A stretch of 64,000 nt of DNA, taken from NCBI RefSeq assembly GCF_019449275.2, contig NZ_JAHZQZ020000006.1, forward strand, positions 124,001 through 188,000, given 5' to 3'. This stretch comes from Microbacterium sp. HD4P20 (GTDB lineage: Bacteria; Actinomycetota; Actinomycetes; Actinomycetales; Microbacteriaceae). Below the pieces are notes generated by a model that worked only from the letters and a program-made list of their open reading frames with translations, searched no databases and was not told where the DNA came from. Shown one piece after another: positions 16,343 through 24,464 of this stretch. How positions within the stretch are numbered: position 1 is the first letter of the stretch; each line of letters begins with the position of its first letter. The translations under genes were made by a program, and so were the position numbers.

Positions 16343-18964
16343 ATGACCGACGCCACTCCGACCGCGCCGGGCCCGGCTGGGCCCCCACACCCAGAGGCTC
16401 CCGACAGCGCGCCTGGGCCCACACGACCGGCGGCTCCGCGCGACGCGCCAGCGGCGCGTGGAGGCGGCGTGGGGACGATGTCTGGAGGGGGAGTGGGGAC
16501 CTCTCGTCCTATCGTTCTGGACGGCAGTGCCGGCCCGCGCGCTCACGCCTACCCTGACGCGCGGCCCGACGAGGACTTGCTCGCGGGGCTCAACCCGCAG
16601 CAGCGCGAGGCCGTGACGTACCGCGGGCAGGCTCTGCTCATCGTCGCGGGTGCCGGTTCCGGCAAGACGAGCGTGCTCACGCGACGCATCGCGTCGCTGC
16701 TGCGCAACCGCGAGGCATGGCCCAGCCAGATCCTCGCGATCACGTTCACCAACAAGGCCGCGGGTGAGATGCGCGAGCGCGTCGAGCAGCTCGTCGGCGA
16801 CACCGCGCGCGGCATGTGGATCTCGACGTTCCACTCGGCGTGCGTGCGCATCCTGCGGCGCGAGGCCGAGCAGTTCGGCTTCACGAAGGCCTTCACGATC
16901 TACGACTCCGGCGACTCGCGCGCGCTCATCAAGCGCCTCGTCAAAGAGCACGAAGCCGACGCCTACGGGCTCACGCCGGCGGCCACGCAGGGCAAGATCT
17001 CCAAGCTCAAGAACGAGCTGGCGGATGCCGAGTCCTACGCCCGCTCGGCGAACATGAGCGATCCCGCCGAACGGGTCTTCGTCGAGTTGTTCGCCGCGTA
17101 CCAGCGCGAGCTGCAGCGAGCCAACGCCTTCGACTTCGACGACCTCATCGCCCAGACAGTTTTCCTGTTCCGGGCGTTCCCGCACGTCGCCGACGTGTAT
17201 CGCCGCCGGTTCCGGCACGTTCTGGTCGACGAGTACCAAGACACCAACCACGCGCAATACTCGCTCATCCACGAGCTGACCCGGCCGATCGGTTCGGATG
17301 CCGCACCCCTGGCCGGCGCCGGCGGCATGATGATCTTCGAGCCCGACCCGGCGAACGACCCCGACAAGGCCGGCGCCTCGCTGACCGTCGTGGGCGACTC
17401 CGATCAGTCGATCTACGCGTTCCGCGGCGCCGACATCCGCAACATCAGCGAGTTCGAGCGCGACTTCCCCGGAGCCAAGGTCGTGCTGCTCGAGCAGAAC
17501 TACCGCTCGACGCAGAACATCCTCTCGGCCGCCAACGCCGTCATCAGCCACAACTTCGACCGCAAAGACAAGCGCCTGTGGACCGACGTCGGCGAGGGCG
17601 AGAAGATCATCGGCTTCACCGGCTACTCGCAGCACGACGAGGCGCAGTTCGTCGCCGACGAGATCGAGGTGCTTCGCAAGGCGGGCGTCGACTATTCGCA
17701 GATCGCCGTGTTCTACCGCACCAACTCCCAGTCCCGTGCGCTGGAAGAGATCTTCATCCGCTCCGCCCTGCCCTACAAGATCATGGGCGGCACCAAATTC
17801 TACGAGCGCGCCGAGATCAAGGACGCCCTGGCTTACCTCGTCGCGGTCGCGAACCCCGCCGATGAGATGGCGATGCGCCGCATCATCAACCGGCCGCGAC
17901 GGGGCATCGGCGACGTGACGATCGAGACGATCGCCCGCTACGCCGTCGACCAGCAGATCACGTTCCGCGACGCCCTCGCCAACTCGTCAGCGCTGGGCGT
18001 GGGCCCCAAGATCCAGGCGGCGATCGCGCATCTGGACGCGGTGCTGGCCGAGGCATCCGCCCTCATGCTTCCCGCGTCGGGTGAGCTCGCGCCGCCGACC
18101 GCGGTCGCCGACGGGCTGCAGCTGCTCCTCAGCAAGAGCGGGTACTACGACGCGCTGCGTGCCAGCAAGGACGCACAGGACGAGGCCCGCATCGAGAACC
18201 TCGACGAACTCGTCGCCGTCGCGCGGGAGTTCGCCCGCAACAACCCCGAGGGGACGATTCTCGACTTCCTGACCGAGGTGGCGCTGGTGTCGGATGCCGA
18301 CGACCTCGAAGACGCGTCGGGCTCGGTGTCGCTCATGACGATGCACACCGCGAAGGGCCTCGAGTACGACGCCGTGTTCGTCACCGGTGTCGAAGAAGAC
18401 CTGATCCCGCACCGGATCTCGGCCAACGAGCCGGGTGGGCCGCAGGAAGAGCGACGACTCTTCTACGTCGGCATCACCCGCGCGCGCAAGCGCCTGTACC
18501 TGTCGCTCGCCATGACCCGCGCCCAGTTCGGCGAGGTGACCGTCGCGATGCCGAGCAGGTTCCTGCAAGAGATCCCGAATGAGCTGCTCCACTGGCGCCA
18601 GTCGCCCGGCGACGTCAACTCGCGCGGCGGCACCCAGTCCCGCGCGCTCAACGCGCGGCGTCAGTCCGGGTCGGGTTTCGGGGGCTCCGGATCGGGGAGG
18701 CGTTACGGCGACGACCTTGTGCCCCTTCCGCGTCGCGAGCCGAACGGCAGTATCGAACGGTTCGCCAACAAGATCCCGGCGAAGGTCCGCGACAACGGCG
18801 ACCTTGTACTCTCGCCGGGTGACCGCATCCGTCACGACGACTTCGGCGAAGGAAAAGTGGATGCCGTCACCGGCGAGGGCGCGAAGCGAGTCGCGCACGT
18901 GCGCTTCGACACCGCCGGTCCGAAGAAGCTGCTGATCAAGATCGCCCCGATCGAGAAGCTCTGA
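16343..18964 (+). CDS. pcrA: ATP-dependent DNA helicase PcrA/UvrD
   Basis: An 873-residue superfamily-1A 3'-5' helicase for repair and replication-fork maintenance. The motifs are in order: Q-motif LNPQQREAV, Walker A AGAGSGKT (102-109), ITFTNKAAGEMRERV, Walker B DEYQDTNHAQY, QNYRSTQNIL, TMHTAKGLEYDAVFV and RLFYVGITRARK. A Tudor-like C-terminal domain (RIRHDDFGEGKVDAVTG) matches PcrA. The first 85 residues before the Q-motif are longer than usual, Pro/Gly-rich, and partly encoded by a dispersed repeat at 16377-16449. Met46 (16478) is a possible alternative start. It is monocistronic and convergent with a MerR gene. Confidence 0.95.
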   Translation: MTDATPTAPGPAGPPHPEAPDSAPGPTRPAAPRDAPAARGGGVGTMSGGGVGTSRPIVLDGSAGPRAHAYPDARPDEDLLAGLNPQQREAVTYRGQALLIVAGAGSGKTSVLTRRIASLLRNREAWPSQILAITFTNKAAGEMRERVEQLVGDTARGMWISTFHSACVRILRREAEQFGFTKAFTIYDSGDSRALIKRLVKEHEADAYGLTPAATQGKISKLKNELADAESYARSANMSDPAERVFVELFAAYQRELQRANAFDFDDLIAQTVFLFRAFPHVADVYRRRFRHVLVDEYQDTNHAQYSLIHELTRPIGSDAAPLAGAGGMMIFEPDPANDPDKAGASLTVVGDSDQSIYAFRGADIRNISEFERDFPGAKVVLLEQNYRSTQNILSAANAVISHNFDRKDKRLWTDVGEGEKIIGFTGYSQHDEAQFVADEIEVLRKAGVDYSQIAVFYRTNSQSRALEEIFIRSALPYKIMGGTKFYERAEIKDALAYLVAVANPADEMAMRRIINRPRRGIGDVTIETIARYAVDQQITFRDALANSSALGVGPKIQAAIAHLDAVLAEASALMLPASGELAPPTAVADGLQLLLSKSGYYDALRASKDAQDEARIENLDELVAVAREFARNNPEGTILDFLTEVALVSDADDLEDASGSVSLMTMHTAKGLEYDAVFVTGVEEDLIPHRISANEPGGPQEERRLFYVGITRARKRLYLSLAMTRAQFGEVTVAMPSRFLQEIPNELLHWRQSPGDVNSRGGTQSRALNARRQSGSGFGGSGSGRRYGDDLVPLPRREPNGSIERFANKIPAKVRDNGDLVLSPGDRIRHDDFGEGKVDAVTGEGAKRVAHVRFDTAGPKKLLIKIAPIEKL
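16377..16449 (-). repeat. dispersed GTGGGCCCAG repeat (family R) inside pcrA, two units
   Basis: Read on the minus strand, this segment aligns over about 73 bases with the double repeat at 23316-23392 (GGCGCGTCG, CGGAGCC and GTGTGGGCCCAGGCGCG in order). It encodes residues about 12-36 of the helicase, a non-conserved leader containing APGPTRPAAPRDAP. The frame is kept open. This looks like a repeat tolerated or recruited in a disordered N-terminus. Confidence 0.7.
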
Positions 18965-18996
18965 CGCGCCGCCGTCCCGCGGACAGCGGCGTCGCC

Positions 18997-19605
18997 TCAG
19001 CCTTCGCCCCGCTCGACCAGGAGGTGGTGGTGGGCGAGGCGGCGGAGTGCGAGCATGACCGGCTCATAGAGCGCCGTGCCGAGCACGGCGTACGGCACGG
19101 CCTCGTCGACAGTCATCCCGGCGACCGGCGCGACTTCCTCTGCGGCGACCCGGCGCATCGCATCGCTGTACCGCCGGAGGACCGCGGGTGAGGCATCCAG
19201 CCCCGCTCCCTCCACCGCGCGCAGCGCCTCGTCCAGCTGCGCGACCGCGGTGAAGCCGGGGTCGTAGGTGAGGCCCAGCTCGGCGATCGCGGCGCGCGCG
19301 CGGGGGTAGTCGTCGCGATCGCCGTCGACGTAGGGCGGGAGTGCACCCACCGCGTGACCCAGGATGTCGATCGGTTCTCCGGTGGGGGAATCGATGAGGG
19401 CGAGGATGTCGCGCACCCGCGAGAGCGGGAGGCCACGCACATCCGCGAGCGCCGCGATGAGTCGCAGCCGCGAGAGGTGGTCGTCGCCGTACTGGGCGCT
19501 CGTCGCCGACATCGCCTCACCGCGGGGGAGCATGCCCTCGCGGATGTAGAACTTCACCGTCGCGACAGGGACTCCGCTGCGCTCGGCGAGCTGCGAGATC
19601 TTCAT
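18997..19605 (-). CDS. MerR-family transcriptional regulator
   Basis: A 202-residue MerR protein. The N-terminal winged helix reads MKISQLAERSGVPVATVKFY and continues with IREGMLPRG. A helical effector domain without the Cys motifs of metal sensors follows. It is divergent from a small membrane-protein gene across 92 bp. That gap holds a TTGGATA/TATCCAA inverted repeat in the promoter, so it probably controls both genes by the MerR promoter-twisting mechanism. The effector is unknown; a small organic compound or membrane stress is plausible. Confidence 0.88.
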   Translation of the reverse strand: MKISQLAERSGVPVATVKFYIREGMLPRGEAMSATSAQYGDDHLSRLRLIAALADVRGLPLSRVRDILALIDSPTGEPIDILGHAVGALPPYVDGDRDDYPRARAAIAELGLTYDPGFTAVAQLDEALRAVEGAGLDASPAVLRRYSDAMRRVAAEEVAPVAGMTVDEAVPYAVLGTALYEPVMLALRRLAHHHLLVERGEG

Positions 19606-19626
19606 GAGCTCTCCTCAGGGCTTGCA

Positions 19627-19647
19627 TTGGATACTATCGCTATCCAA
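19627..19647. promoter_or_regulatory. MerR operator in the divergent promoter
   Basis: TTGGATA (19627-19633) and TATCCAA (19641-19647) form a perfect inverted repeat with a 7-bp spacer. The repeat sits where the -35 to -10 spacer of the rightward promoter would be; a half copy, ACTATCCAG, follows at 19659. This fits binding by the adjacent MerR regulator. Confidence 0.55.
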
Positions 19648-19697
19648 TACTGGGGAGTGAAACTATCCAGTCGAGTTGCGATCTCATGGAGGACACA

Positions 19698-20114
19698 GTG
19701 GACCCGATCCTCACGATCGTCGCGGGTGCGTCGATCCTTACCGTCATCGGCATCATGTCGGGCGGAACCTTCCTGCTGCGCGTCGCGACGGGCGGGCTGC
19801 CGTTCAATGACCTGCAGAAGACCTTCTTCCGGGCGGGCCACGCCCACGCGGGGGTGCTCGTGATCCTCGGGCTCGTGAGCCTGCTGCTCCTCGCGGCAGT
19901 AGGCGCTGCGCCCGTGTGGCAGTGGACCGCGGTCGGCGTGCTCGCAAGTGCGATCCTGATCCCGGCGGGGTTCTTCCTGTCCGTGCTCGGGCGCGACCCG
20001 CAGCGTCCTGGCCGGGCCATCGCACTGCTCTGGGCTGGGGTCGTGGTGCTCGCGGCATCCCTTCTTGCCGTGGGCATCGGCGTGATCGCGGCAGGAATCT
20101 CTGCGCTGTCGTGA
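19698..20114 (+). CDS. small four-span membrane protein controlled by MerR
   Basis: A 138-residue integral membrane protein with about four hydrophobic segments and a conserved-looking loop FRAGHAHAGVLVILGLVSLL between spans 1 and 2. The His pair in GHAHAG could bind a metal or haem, but this is not established. I chose the GTG at 19698 because GGAGGACAC stands just before it; the ATG at 19686 overlaps that ribosome site and would add four residues. Its position opposite a MerR gene suggests an induced transport or stress function. No named family is recognised with confidence. Confidence 0.75.
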   Translation: MDPILTIVAGASILTVIGIMSGGTFLLRVATGGLPFNDLQKTFFRAGHAHAGVLVILGLVSLLLLAAVGAAPVWQWTAVGVLASAILIPAGFFLSVLGRDPQRPGRAIALLWAGVVVLAASLLAVGIGVIAAGISALS

Positions 20115-20435
20115 CGGGCCGGTGTACCTAACTCCGGACTGATGTGGCTGTGCGGTGCGGCGAGTGGCGGGATTCCGCGGGCCGCGGCCTGCTGGTGGCG
20201 CGCTGATCAGGAGAACGGTACAGCGGCGGGGTGGGGAGGCGGCCGGGGGTCGCCGCGGTGCCGTGGCGGGGCGGTAGATCGGCGCCTGGGGAGAGGCACC
20301 TGTTCGCAATTCAGGCAGAGCGGTAGCGGGGTCGAACGTCCACGGGGAGTTTCGGGGTTCGGCCGTAGCGGAGCTCGGTGCGAGCCTGAGTTGTGAGCAT
20401 CGAGAGTACGGGAGGGGTCGGGTTAGGCTCGCACA
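20115..20435. other. 321-bp gap with no gene recognised
   Basis: Short open frames here have atypical composition and no homology that I recognise. The only signal I can defend is the -10 box of the next gene at its right end. No inverted repeat longer than about 8 bp was found by eye. Confidence 0.5.
20424..20429 (+). promoter_or_regulatory. -10 element of the SseB gene, leaderless
   Basis: TAGGCT ends 6 bp before the ATG at 20436, which places the transcription start at or next to the start codon. No ribosome-binding site is possible in between, so a leaderless message is likely. Confidence 0.45.
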
Positions 20436-21680
20436 ATGGCCTTGTTCTCGCGCCGTCCGAAGAAGCCCGCCGAGCCCGGTTCGGGGGAGGATGTAGCCGC
20501 GTCGGCGGCGCCGCCGAGCGAGCAAGACGCCGCCGCCGCCGGTGGAGCTGCCGCAGAGGTGCACGGTGAGTCGAGCTCGCGCGATGCGGGCGCCCCACCA
20601 AGCCCGGAGGCCCAGGTTCCAGAGACCTCCGGCACGGAGGCGGTGGATGCCGCGGCTGGGCCCACGCACGCGGAGGCTCCGTCCGACGTGCCGGCGGCGG
20701 ATGCCGCAGCGCCAACGCCCTCGGGCCCCGCCGAGGTGGACGCCGTGTCGGGTGTATCGATCTCCGTCTCGACGTTCGGCGGGCTCGGCGCTGGGACTCC
20801 GGCGACTTCGGCGACGCCCGCCACCCCGGCGACGCCGAAGGAAGCTCCGCGTCCGCGCGGCAACGCGCGTGCCGAGACTCGGGTCGCGCCGACCTCCAGT
20901 GAGACCATCCCTGGCCTGCGCGACAACGTGCTGTTGCGGGATGCGCTTGCGCGGGTGCCCGACGGCGCGCCGGCGCACACGGTGCTGGATGTCGCTCGGC
21001 AACTGCTGCAGGGGCATGTGTTCCTTCGCGTGAAGGGCGACGCTCGCACGCTGCTCGCGGAGGGCAAGAACCTGCCCCTCGCCGTCGTCAACGCCGGCGA
21101 GCGCACGTTCGCCCTCGGCTACTCGAGCGGTGCCGCGTTGCAGGCGAGCCTGCGCGCAGACGGCGACGTCGACACCTCGGCGATGGGGCAGCCGGTGCTC
21201 TCGGTGCTCAAGCACGTGCTTGCCGGAACCTATGACGGGCTCATCCTCGATCACGCCTCCGCTCCCGCTCGGGCGGTGCTGCCGAGGGAGCTGCTGCAGA
21301 AGATCGTCGAGCAGGCCGACCCGAAGCTGACGGTCAAGACCCTGCTGGCAGGTGATCGCACACCCGCGACATCGGCAGAGATCGCCCAGGCGCTCACCCG
21401 TGTGCCGCTGTGGGTGGCCGTCGGCGCCGCCGCCGGCGGCAAGCCGGGGCTGGCGGAGGGTCGGCAGGCCGACGGCACCCGGTACCTCGAGGTGTACTCG
21501 CACCCGCTCGAGGTCGCCGTGGTCGGACGCGGCGACAACGCCGCGCCCATCACGGCGACCCAGCTCGCGAAGGCGCTCGGCGGAGATGTTGGCCTGAGCG
21601 GTGTCGTGGTGGATCCGGCCGGCCCATGGATCCGGCTCACGCGGGACGACCTGGCGCCGGTGCTGGCTCTCGCCAGCTGA
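20436..21680 (+). CDS. SseB-family protein with a low-complexity N-terminus
   Basis: A 414-residue protein. Residues 1 to about 150 are an Ala/Pro/Glu/Thr-rich, probably disordered tail; one stretch, at about 73-85, is encoded by a copy of dispersed repeat family R. Residues about 155-414 resemble SseB domains: LPLAVVNAGERTFALGYSSG and AMGQPVLSVLKHV fit the family's pattern, and YLEVYSHPLEVAVVGRGD belongs to the C-terminal half. SseB proteins are often found near type VII or type III secretion genes, but none is here, so the role remains unassigned. It is probably cytoplasmic and monocistronic. Confidence 0.8.
   Translation: MALFSRRPKKPAEPGSGEDVAASAAPPSEQDAAAAGGAAAEVHGESSSRDAGAPPSPEAQVPETSGTEAVDAAAGPTHAEAPSDVPAADAAAPTPSGPAEVDAVSGVSISVSTFGGLGAGTPATSATPATPATPKEAPRPRGNARAETRVAPTSSETIPGLRDNVLLRDALARVPDGAPAHTVLDVARQLLQGHVFLRVKGDARTLLAEGKNLPLAVVNAGERTFALGYSSGAALQASLRADGDVDTSAMGQPVLSVLKHVLAGTYDGLILDHASAPARAVLPRELLQKIVEQADPKLTVKTLLAGDRTPATSAEIAQALTRVPLWVAVGAAAGGKPGLAEGRQADGTRYLEVYSHPLEVAVVGRGDNAAPITATQLAKALGGDVGLSGVVVDPAGPWIRLTRDDLAPVLALAS
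20656..20692 (-). repeat. dispersed GTGGGCCCAG repeat (family R) inside the SseB gene
   Basis: On the minus strand the segment reads GGCACGTCGGACGGAGCC and then GTGGGCCCAGC, matching one unit of the repeat at 23316-23392 with a few mismatches and a short gap. It encodes AGPTHAEAPSDVP, closely similar to the segment encoded by the copy in pcrA, and in the same reading frame. Confidence 0.6.
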
Positions 21681-21697
21681 CGAACCCGGGCGCGGGG

Positions 21698-21742
21698 TTG
21701 ACAACACGCTTCGTGCGGTGTTTTATTCAACACATACGTTGA
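21698..21742 (+). promoter_or_regulatory. promoter and operator of the ArsR-SRPBCC operon
   Basis: TTGACA at 21698-21703 is a consensus -35. TTTATT at 21722-21727 is a plausible -10 with an 18-bp spacer. TCAAC and GTTGA at 21727-21731 and 21738-21742 form an inverted repeat overlapping the start region, as expected for an ArsR-type repressor site. The stretch is clearly AT-richer than its surroundings. Confidence 0.55.
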
Positions 21743-21760
21743 TAAACAAGAAGGTTGATC

Positions 21761-22147
21761 GTGAATGATGAGTCGCTCGACCGGGCGTTCGTGGCCCTGG
21801 GTGATCCGGTGCGCCGCAGCATCATTGCCCGGCTCAGCCGCGGGCCCGCGACAGTGGGCGAGCTCGCCGAGCCGTTCCCGATCACGATGCAGGCCATCTC
21901 GCGCCACATCCGGGTGCTCGAAGACGCGGGCCTCGTCACACGATCGCGCGACGCGCAGCGCCGTCCCGTCCACCTCGAGGCCGCCGCGCTGGAACAGCTG
22001 ACCGCCTGGATCGACCGGTACCGACTCGACGCCGAGCGCGCCTACCGGCGGCTCGACGCGGTACTGGCGGCCACGGCATCCGGAACGACCGACGCGCAGA
22101 CCCCTCGCCGGACCGCTAACCGACGAAAGAAGGAGAAGGACCAATGA
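21761..22147 (+). CDS. ArsR-family transcriptional repressor
   Basis: A 128-residue winged-helix protein. The HTH region reads VALGDPVRRSIIARLSRGPA, then VGELAEPFPITMQAISRHIR, typical of the ArsR subgroup paired with SRPBCC (AHSA1) proteins. No metal-binding Cys motif is present, so it is unlikely to be a metal sensor. I take the GTG at 21761, preceded by AAGAAGG; a TTG two codons upstream is an alternative. The stop overlaps the next gene (ATGA). Autoregulation through the inverted repeat just upstream is likely. Confidence 0.88.
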   Translation: MNDESLDRAFVALGDPVRRSIIARLSRGPATVGELAEPFPITMQAISRHIRVLEDAGLVTRSRDAQRRPVHLEAAALEQLTAWIDRYRLDAERAYRRLDAVLAATASGTTDAQTPRRTANRRKKEKDQ

Positions 22148-22623
22148 GCAATCCGCTCGTCATCGACGCGCCGCAGGGCACCTCGTACGCAGACATCACC
22201 CGCGAGTTCGACGCGCCCGTCGCCGCGCTGTTTCACGCTCACGCCGATCCTGAACTGTACGCGCAGTGGATCGGGCCCGGCGAGGAGCAGACCGTGATCA
22301 CGCACTGGGACTTCCGCACCGGAGGCGGATACCGGTTCGAGCAGACCGACCCCGACGGCAACGTCTACGCGTTCCGCGGCGTGTTCCACACCGTCCGCGA
22401 GAACGAACTCATCGTGCAGACATTCGAGTTCGAGGGCTGGCCCGACGAGGTCAGCATGGACATCATCCGCTTCGAATCGCTGGACGGCGGTCGCTCGCGG
22501 TTGGTTGATCACAGCGTGTTCCCGACCACCGAGGTGCTCGAGAAGATGATCGCAGAAGGCATGGAACGCGGCATGCGCGAGGGTTACGACAAGCTCGACG
22601 CCATCCTCGCGGGCGAGGGCTGA
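22144..22623 (+). CDS. SRPBCC (AHSA1-like) domain protein
   Basis: A 159-residue START/Bet v1-like fold protein. SYADITREFDAPVAALFHAH and YAQWIGPGEEQTVITHWDFR are characteristic of the AHSA1 group, and the C-terminal helix carries MERGMREGYDKLDAIL. Such proteins bind hydrophobic ligands, and their chemistry is generally unknown. The pairing with an ArsR repressor by a 4-bp overlap is a recurrent actinobacterial arrangement; a second pair of this type occurs at 53635-54400. Confidence 0.88.
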   Translation: MSNPLVIDAPQGTSYADITREFDAPVAALFHAHADPELYAQWIGPGEEQTVITHWDFRTGGGYRFEQTDPDGNVYAFRGVFHTVRENELIVQTFEFEGWPDEVSMDIIRFESLDGGRSRLVDHSVFPTTEVLEKMIAEGMERGMREGYDKLDAILAGEG

Positions 22624-22626
22624 CCC

Positions 22627-23223
22627 ATGGGAAAGGTCGTCTGCAACGCCTCGATGTCGCTCGACGGTTTCGTTGCGCACGAGAACAACGACCCCGGTCG
22701 CCTCTTCGACTGGTACGAGGCCGGTGACGTCGAGGTCGTCACGGCGAGCGAGCCGGCCTCGTTCCATCTGACGCCGGCGAGCGCCGACTACTGGCGCGAG
22801 TGGGTGGACCAGATCGGATGCCTCGTGGTCGGCCGCCTGCTGTTCGACATCACCGACGGCTGGAGCGGGGTGCATCCCCTCGGCGTGCCGTACGTGGTGC
22901 TCACGCACGTGGCGCCCACCGACTGGGCGCATGCCCACACCGGGAACGCGCACTTCGTGACCGACGGCATCGAGGCGGCGATCGCGCTCGCGCAGCGGAT
23001 CGCGGGCGACCGCACCGTCGCGCTCGCCGCGGGCACGATCGCCGGCCAGGCCCTCGCTGCGGGGTTGGTCGACGAGGTCGCGATCGATCTGGTGCCGGTC
23101 GTGCTCGGCACAGGGCATCGGTACTTCGCCGACATCGATCCTGCGACGGTGCGGCTCGGCGATCCGGCCGTGGTCGTCCCGAGTACGCGCGTCACGCACA
23201 TGGTCTTTCCGGTCGAGCGGTGA
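22627..23223 (+). CDS. dihydrofolate reductase-like (RibD C-terminal) protein
   Basis: A 198-residue RibD_C/DHFR-fold protein. MGKVVCNASMSLDGFVA is the family's N-terminal strand, CLVVGRLLFDITDGW matches the next conserved block, and GTIAGQALAAGLVDEVAIDL is the NADPH-binding region. It starts 3 bp after the SRPBCC gene, so it forms part of the ArsR operon. Members reduce small heterocycles with NADPH, and the physiological substrate is unknown here. It is too short and lacks the deaminase domain for riboflavin RibD. Confidence 0.85.
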   Translation: MGKVVCNASMSLDGFVAHENNDPGRLFDWYEAGDVEVVTASEPASFHLTPASADYWREWVDQIGCLVVGRLLFDITDGWSGVHPLGVPYVVLTHVAPTDWAHAHTGNAHFVTDGIEAAIALAQRIAGDRTVALAAGTIAGQALAAGLVDEVAIDLVPVVLGTGHRYFADIDPATVRLGDPAVVVPSTRVTHMVFPVER

Positions 23224-23315
23224 GCCGCCGAGGCATCCCCAGCGCGGCGTCTTGACGGTGAGGGATGCCGGTCCCCACCATCCCTCGACTCGCCGTCCCC
23301 ACGGCCCCTCCACGC

Positions 23316-23392
23316 GCCCCAGGCGCGTCGAGCGGAGCCTCAGGCCGCGTGGGCCCAGGCGCGTCGAGCGGAGCCTCCGGTCGGGTGGCCCC
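23316..23392 (+). repeat. dispersed GTGGGCCCAG repeat (family R), two units, intergenic
   Basis: Two head-to-tail units of about 38 bp share CCCAGGCGCGTCGAGCGG followed by AGCCTC. They lie between the DHFR-like gene and the polymerase gene. This is the most regular copy in the window and serves as the reference for the diverged copies inside three coding regions. Confidence 0.75.
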
Positions 23393-23420
23393 AGTCGCGG
23401 CATCCCGCTACCGTCGGAGC

Positions 23421-24464
23421 ATGGCGTCGCCGCGCATCACCCTCACCGTGCCCGGTCCCCACGGAGACCGCGAGGTCGGGATCTCGAACCCCGACCGCGT
23501 GATCTGGCCGGAGGCGGGTATCACCAAACGCGAACTCGCCGAGTACATGATCGCCGTGAGGGAGCCTTTCCTGGCCGCGAACGGCGATCGGCCGGTGTCG
23601 CTCGAGCGGTTCCCCGACGGCGTCGAGGGGGAGAAGTTCTACTCGAAGAACCCGCCCAAGGGTGCGCCCTCGTTCGTCGAGGCCCAGACCGTCACCTACA
23701 ACAGCGGGCGACGGCATCCCCAGATCATCCTCACCGAGATCGCGACCGCCGTGTGGGCCGTCCAGATGAACACGATCGTCTTCCACCCGTGGGCGTCGGT
23801 CACGGCGAACACCGACAACCCCGTCGAGCTGCGCATCGATCTCGACCCGCAGCCGGGAACGGACTTCGCGGATGCCGCGGCCGTCGCCCCCGCATTGCGT
23901 GACGTGCTCGCCGAGGCGGGGCTGACGGCGTTCCTCAAGACCAGCGGCAACCGCGGCATCCATGTGTTCTGTCCCATCGAGCCGGGGTGGGAATTCCTCG
24001 AGGTGCGTCACGCGGTGATCGCCGCGGGTCGCGAGCTGGAACGGCGCCTGCCCGACAAGGTCACGATGAACTGGTGGAAAGAGGAGCGCGGCGAGCGCAT
24101 CTTCATCGACTTCAACCAGGCCAACCGCGACCGCACGATGGCGGGCGCCTACAGCCCGCGCGCGCTGCCCGGTGCGACGGTGTCGACACCGCTCACGTGG
24201 GACGAGCTCGCGGCCGGCGTCGATCCCGCCGCGTTCACGGTTCGCTCGGTGCCGCAGCGCCTCGCCGATGTCGGCGACCCGTGGGCCGATCTGCTCGCCA
24301 AGCCGGGGCGCATCGACACGCTGCTCGAATGGTGGCAGCGCGACCTCGATGACGGGCTCGGCGAGCTGCCGTTTCCGCCCGACTTCCCGAAGATGCCCGG
24401 CGAGCCGCCCCGCGTGCAGCCCAGCCGCATCAACCCGGAGAACTGGCCCAAAGAAGAGCAATGA
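23421..24464 (+). CDS. LigD-type polymerase/primase domain protein
   Basis: A 347-residue stand-alone archaeo-eukaryotic-type primase domain, equivalent to the polymerase part of LigD used in non-homologous end joining. GISNPDRVIWPEAGITKREL and EKFYSKNPPKGAPSF are hallmark segments. The catalytic Asp140 and Asp142 lie in RIDLDPQPG, and the conserved His in TSGNRGIHVF. It can fill gaps or add nucleotides at broken ends. I use ATG 23421, where conservation starts; the upstream in-frame extension only translates the repeat. No Ku gene is in the window, and the ligase is a separate gene at 25052. Confidence 0.9.
   Translation: MASPRITLTVPGPHGDREVGISNPDRVIWPEAGITKRELAEYMIAVREPFLAANGDRPVSLERFPDGVEGEKFYSKNPPKGAPSFVEAQTVTYNSGRRHPQIILTEIATAVWAVQMNTIVFHPWASVTANTDNPVELRIDLDPQPGTDFADAAAVAPALRDVLAEAGLTAFLKTSGNRGIHVFCPIEPGWEFLEVRHAVIAAGRELERRLPDKVTMNWWKEERGERIFIDFNQANRDRTMAGAYSPRALPGATVSTPLTWDELAAGVDPAAFTVRSVPQRLADVGDPWADLLAKPGRIDTLLEWWQRDLDDGLGELPFPPDFPKMPGEPPRVQPSRINPENWPKEEQ

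Noticed and set aside
18965..18996. Terminator after pcrA
   Set aside because: CCGC/GCGG-type pairing is possible in the 32-bp convergent gap, but the stem is short and interrupted and could be chance at this GC content.
20142..20396. An 84-codon frame in the 321-bp gap before the SseB gene
   Set aside because: Gly/Arg/Trp-rich composition, no ribosome site and no recognisable similarity.
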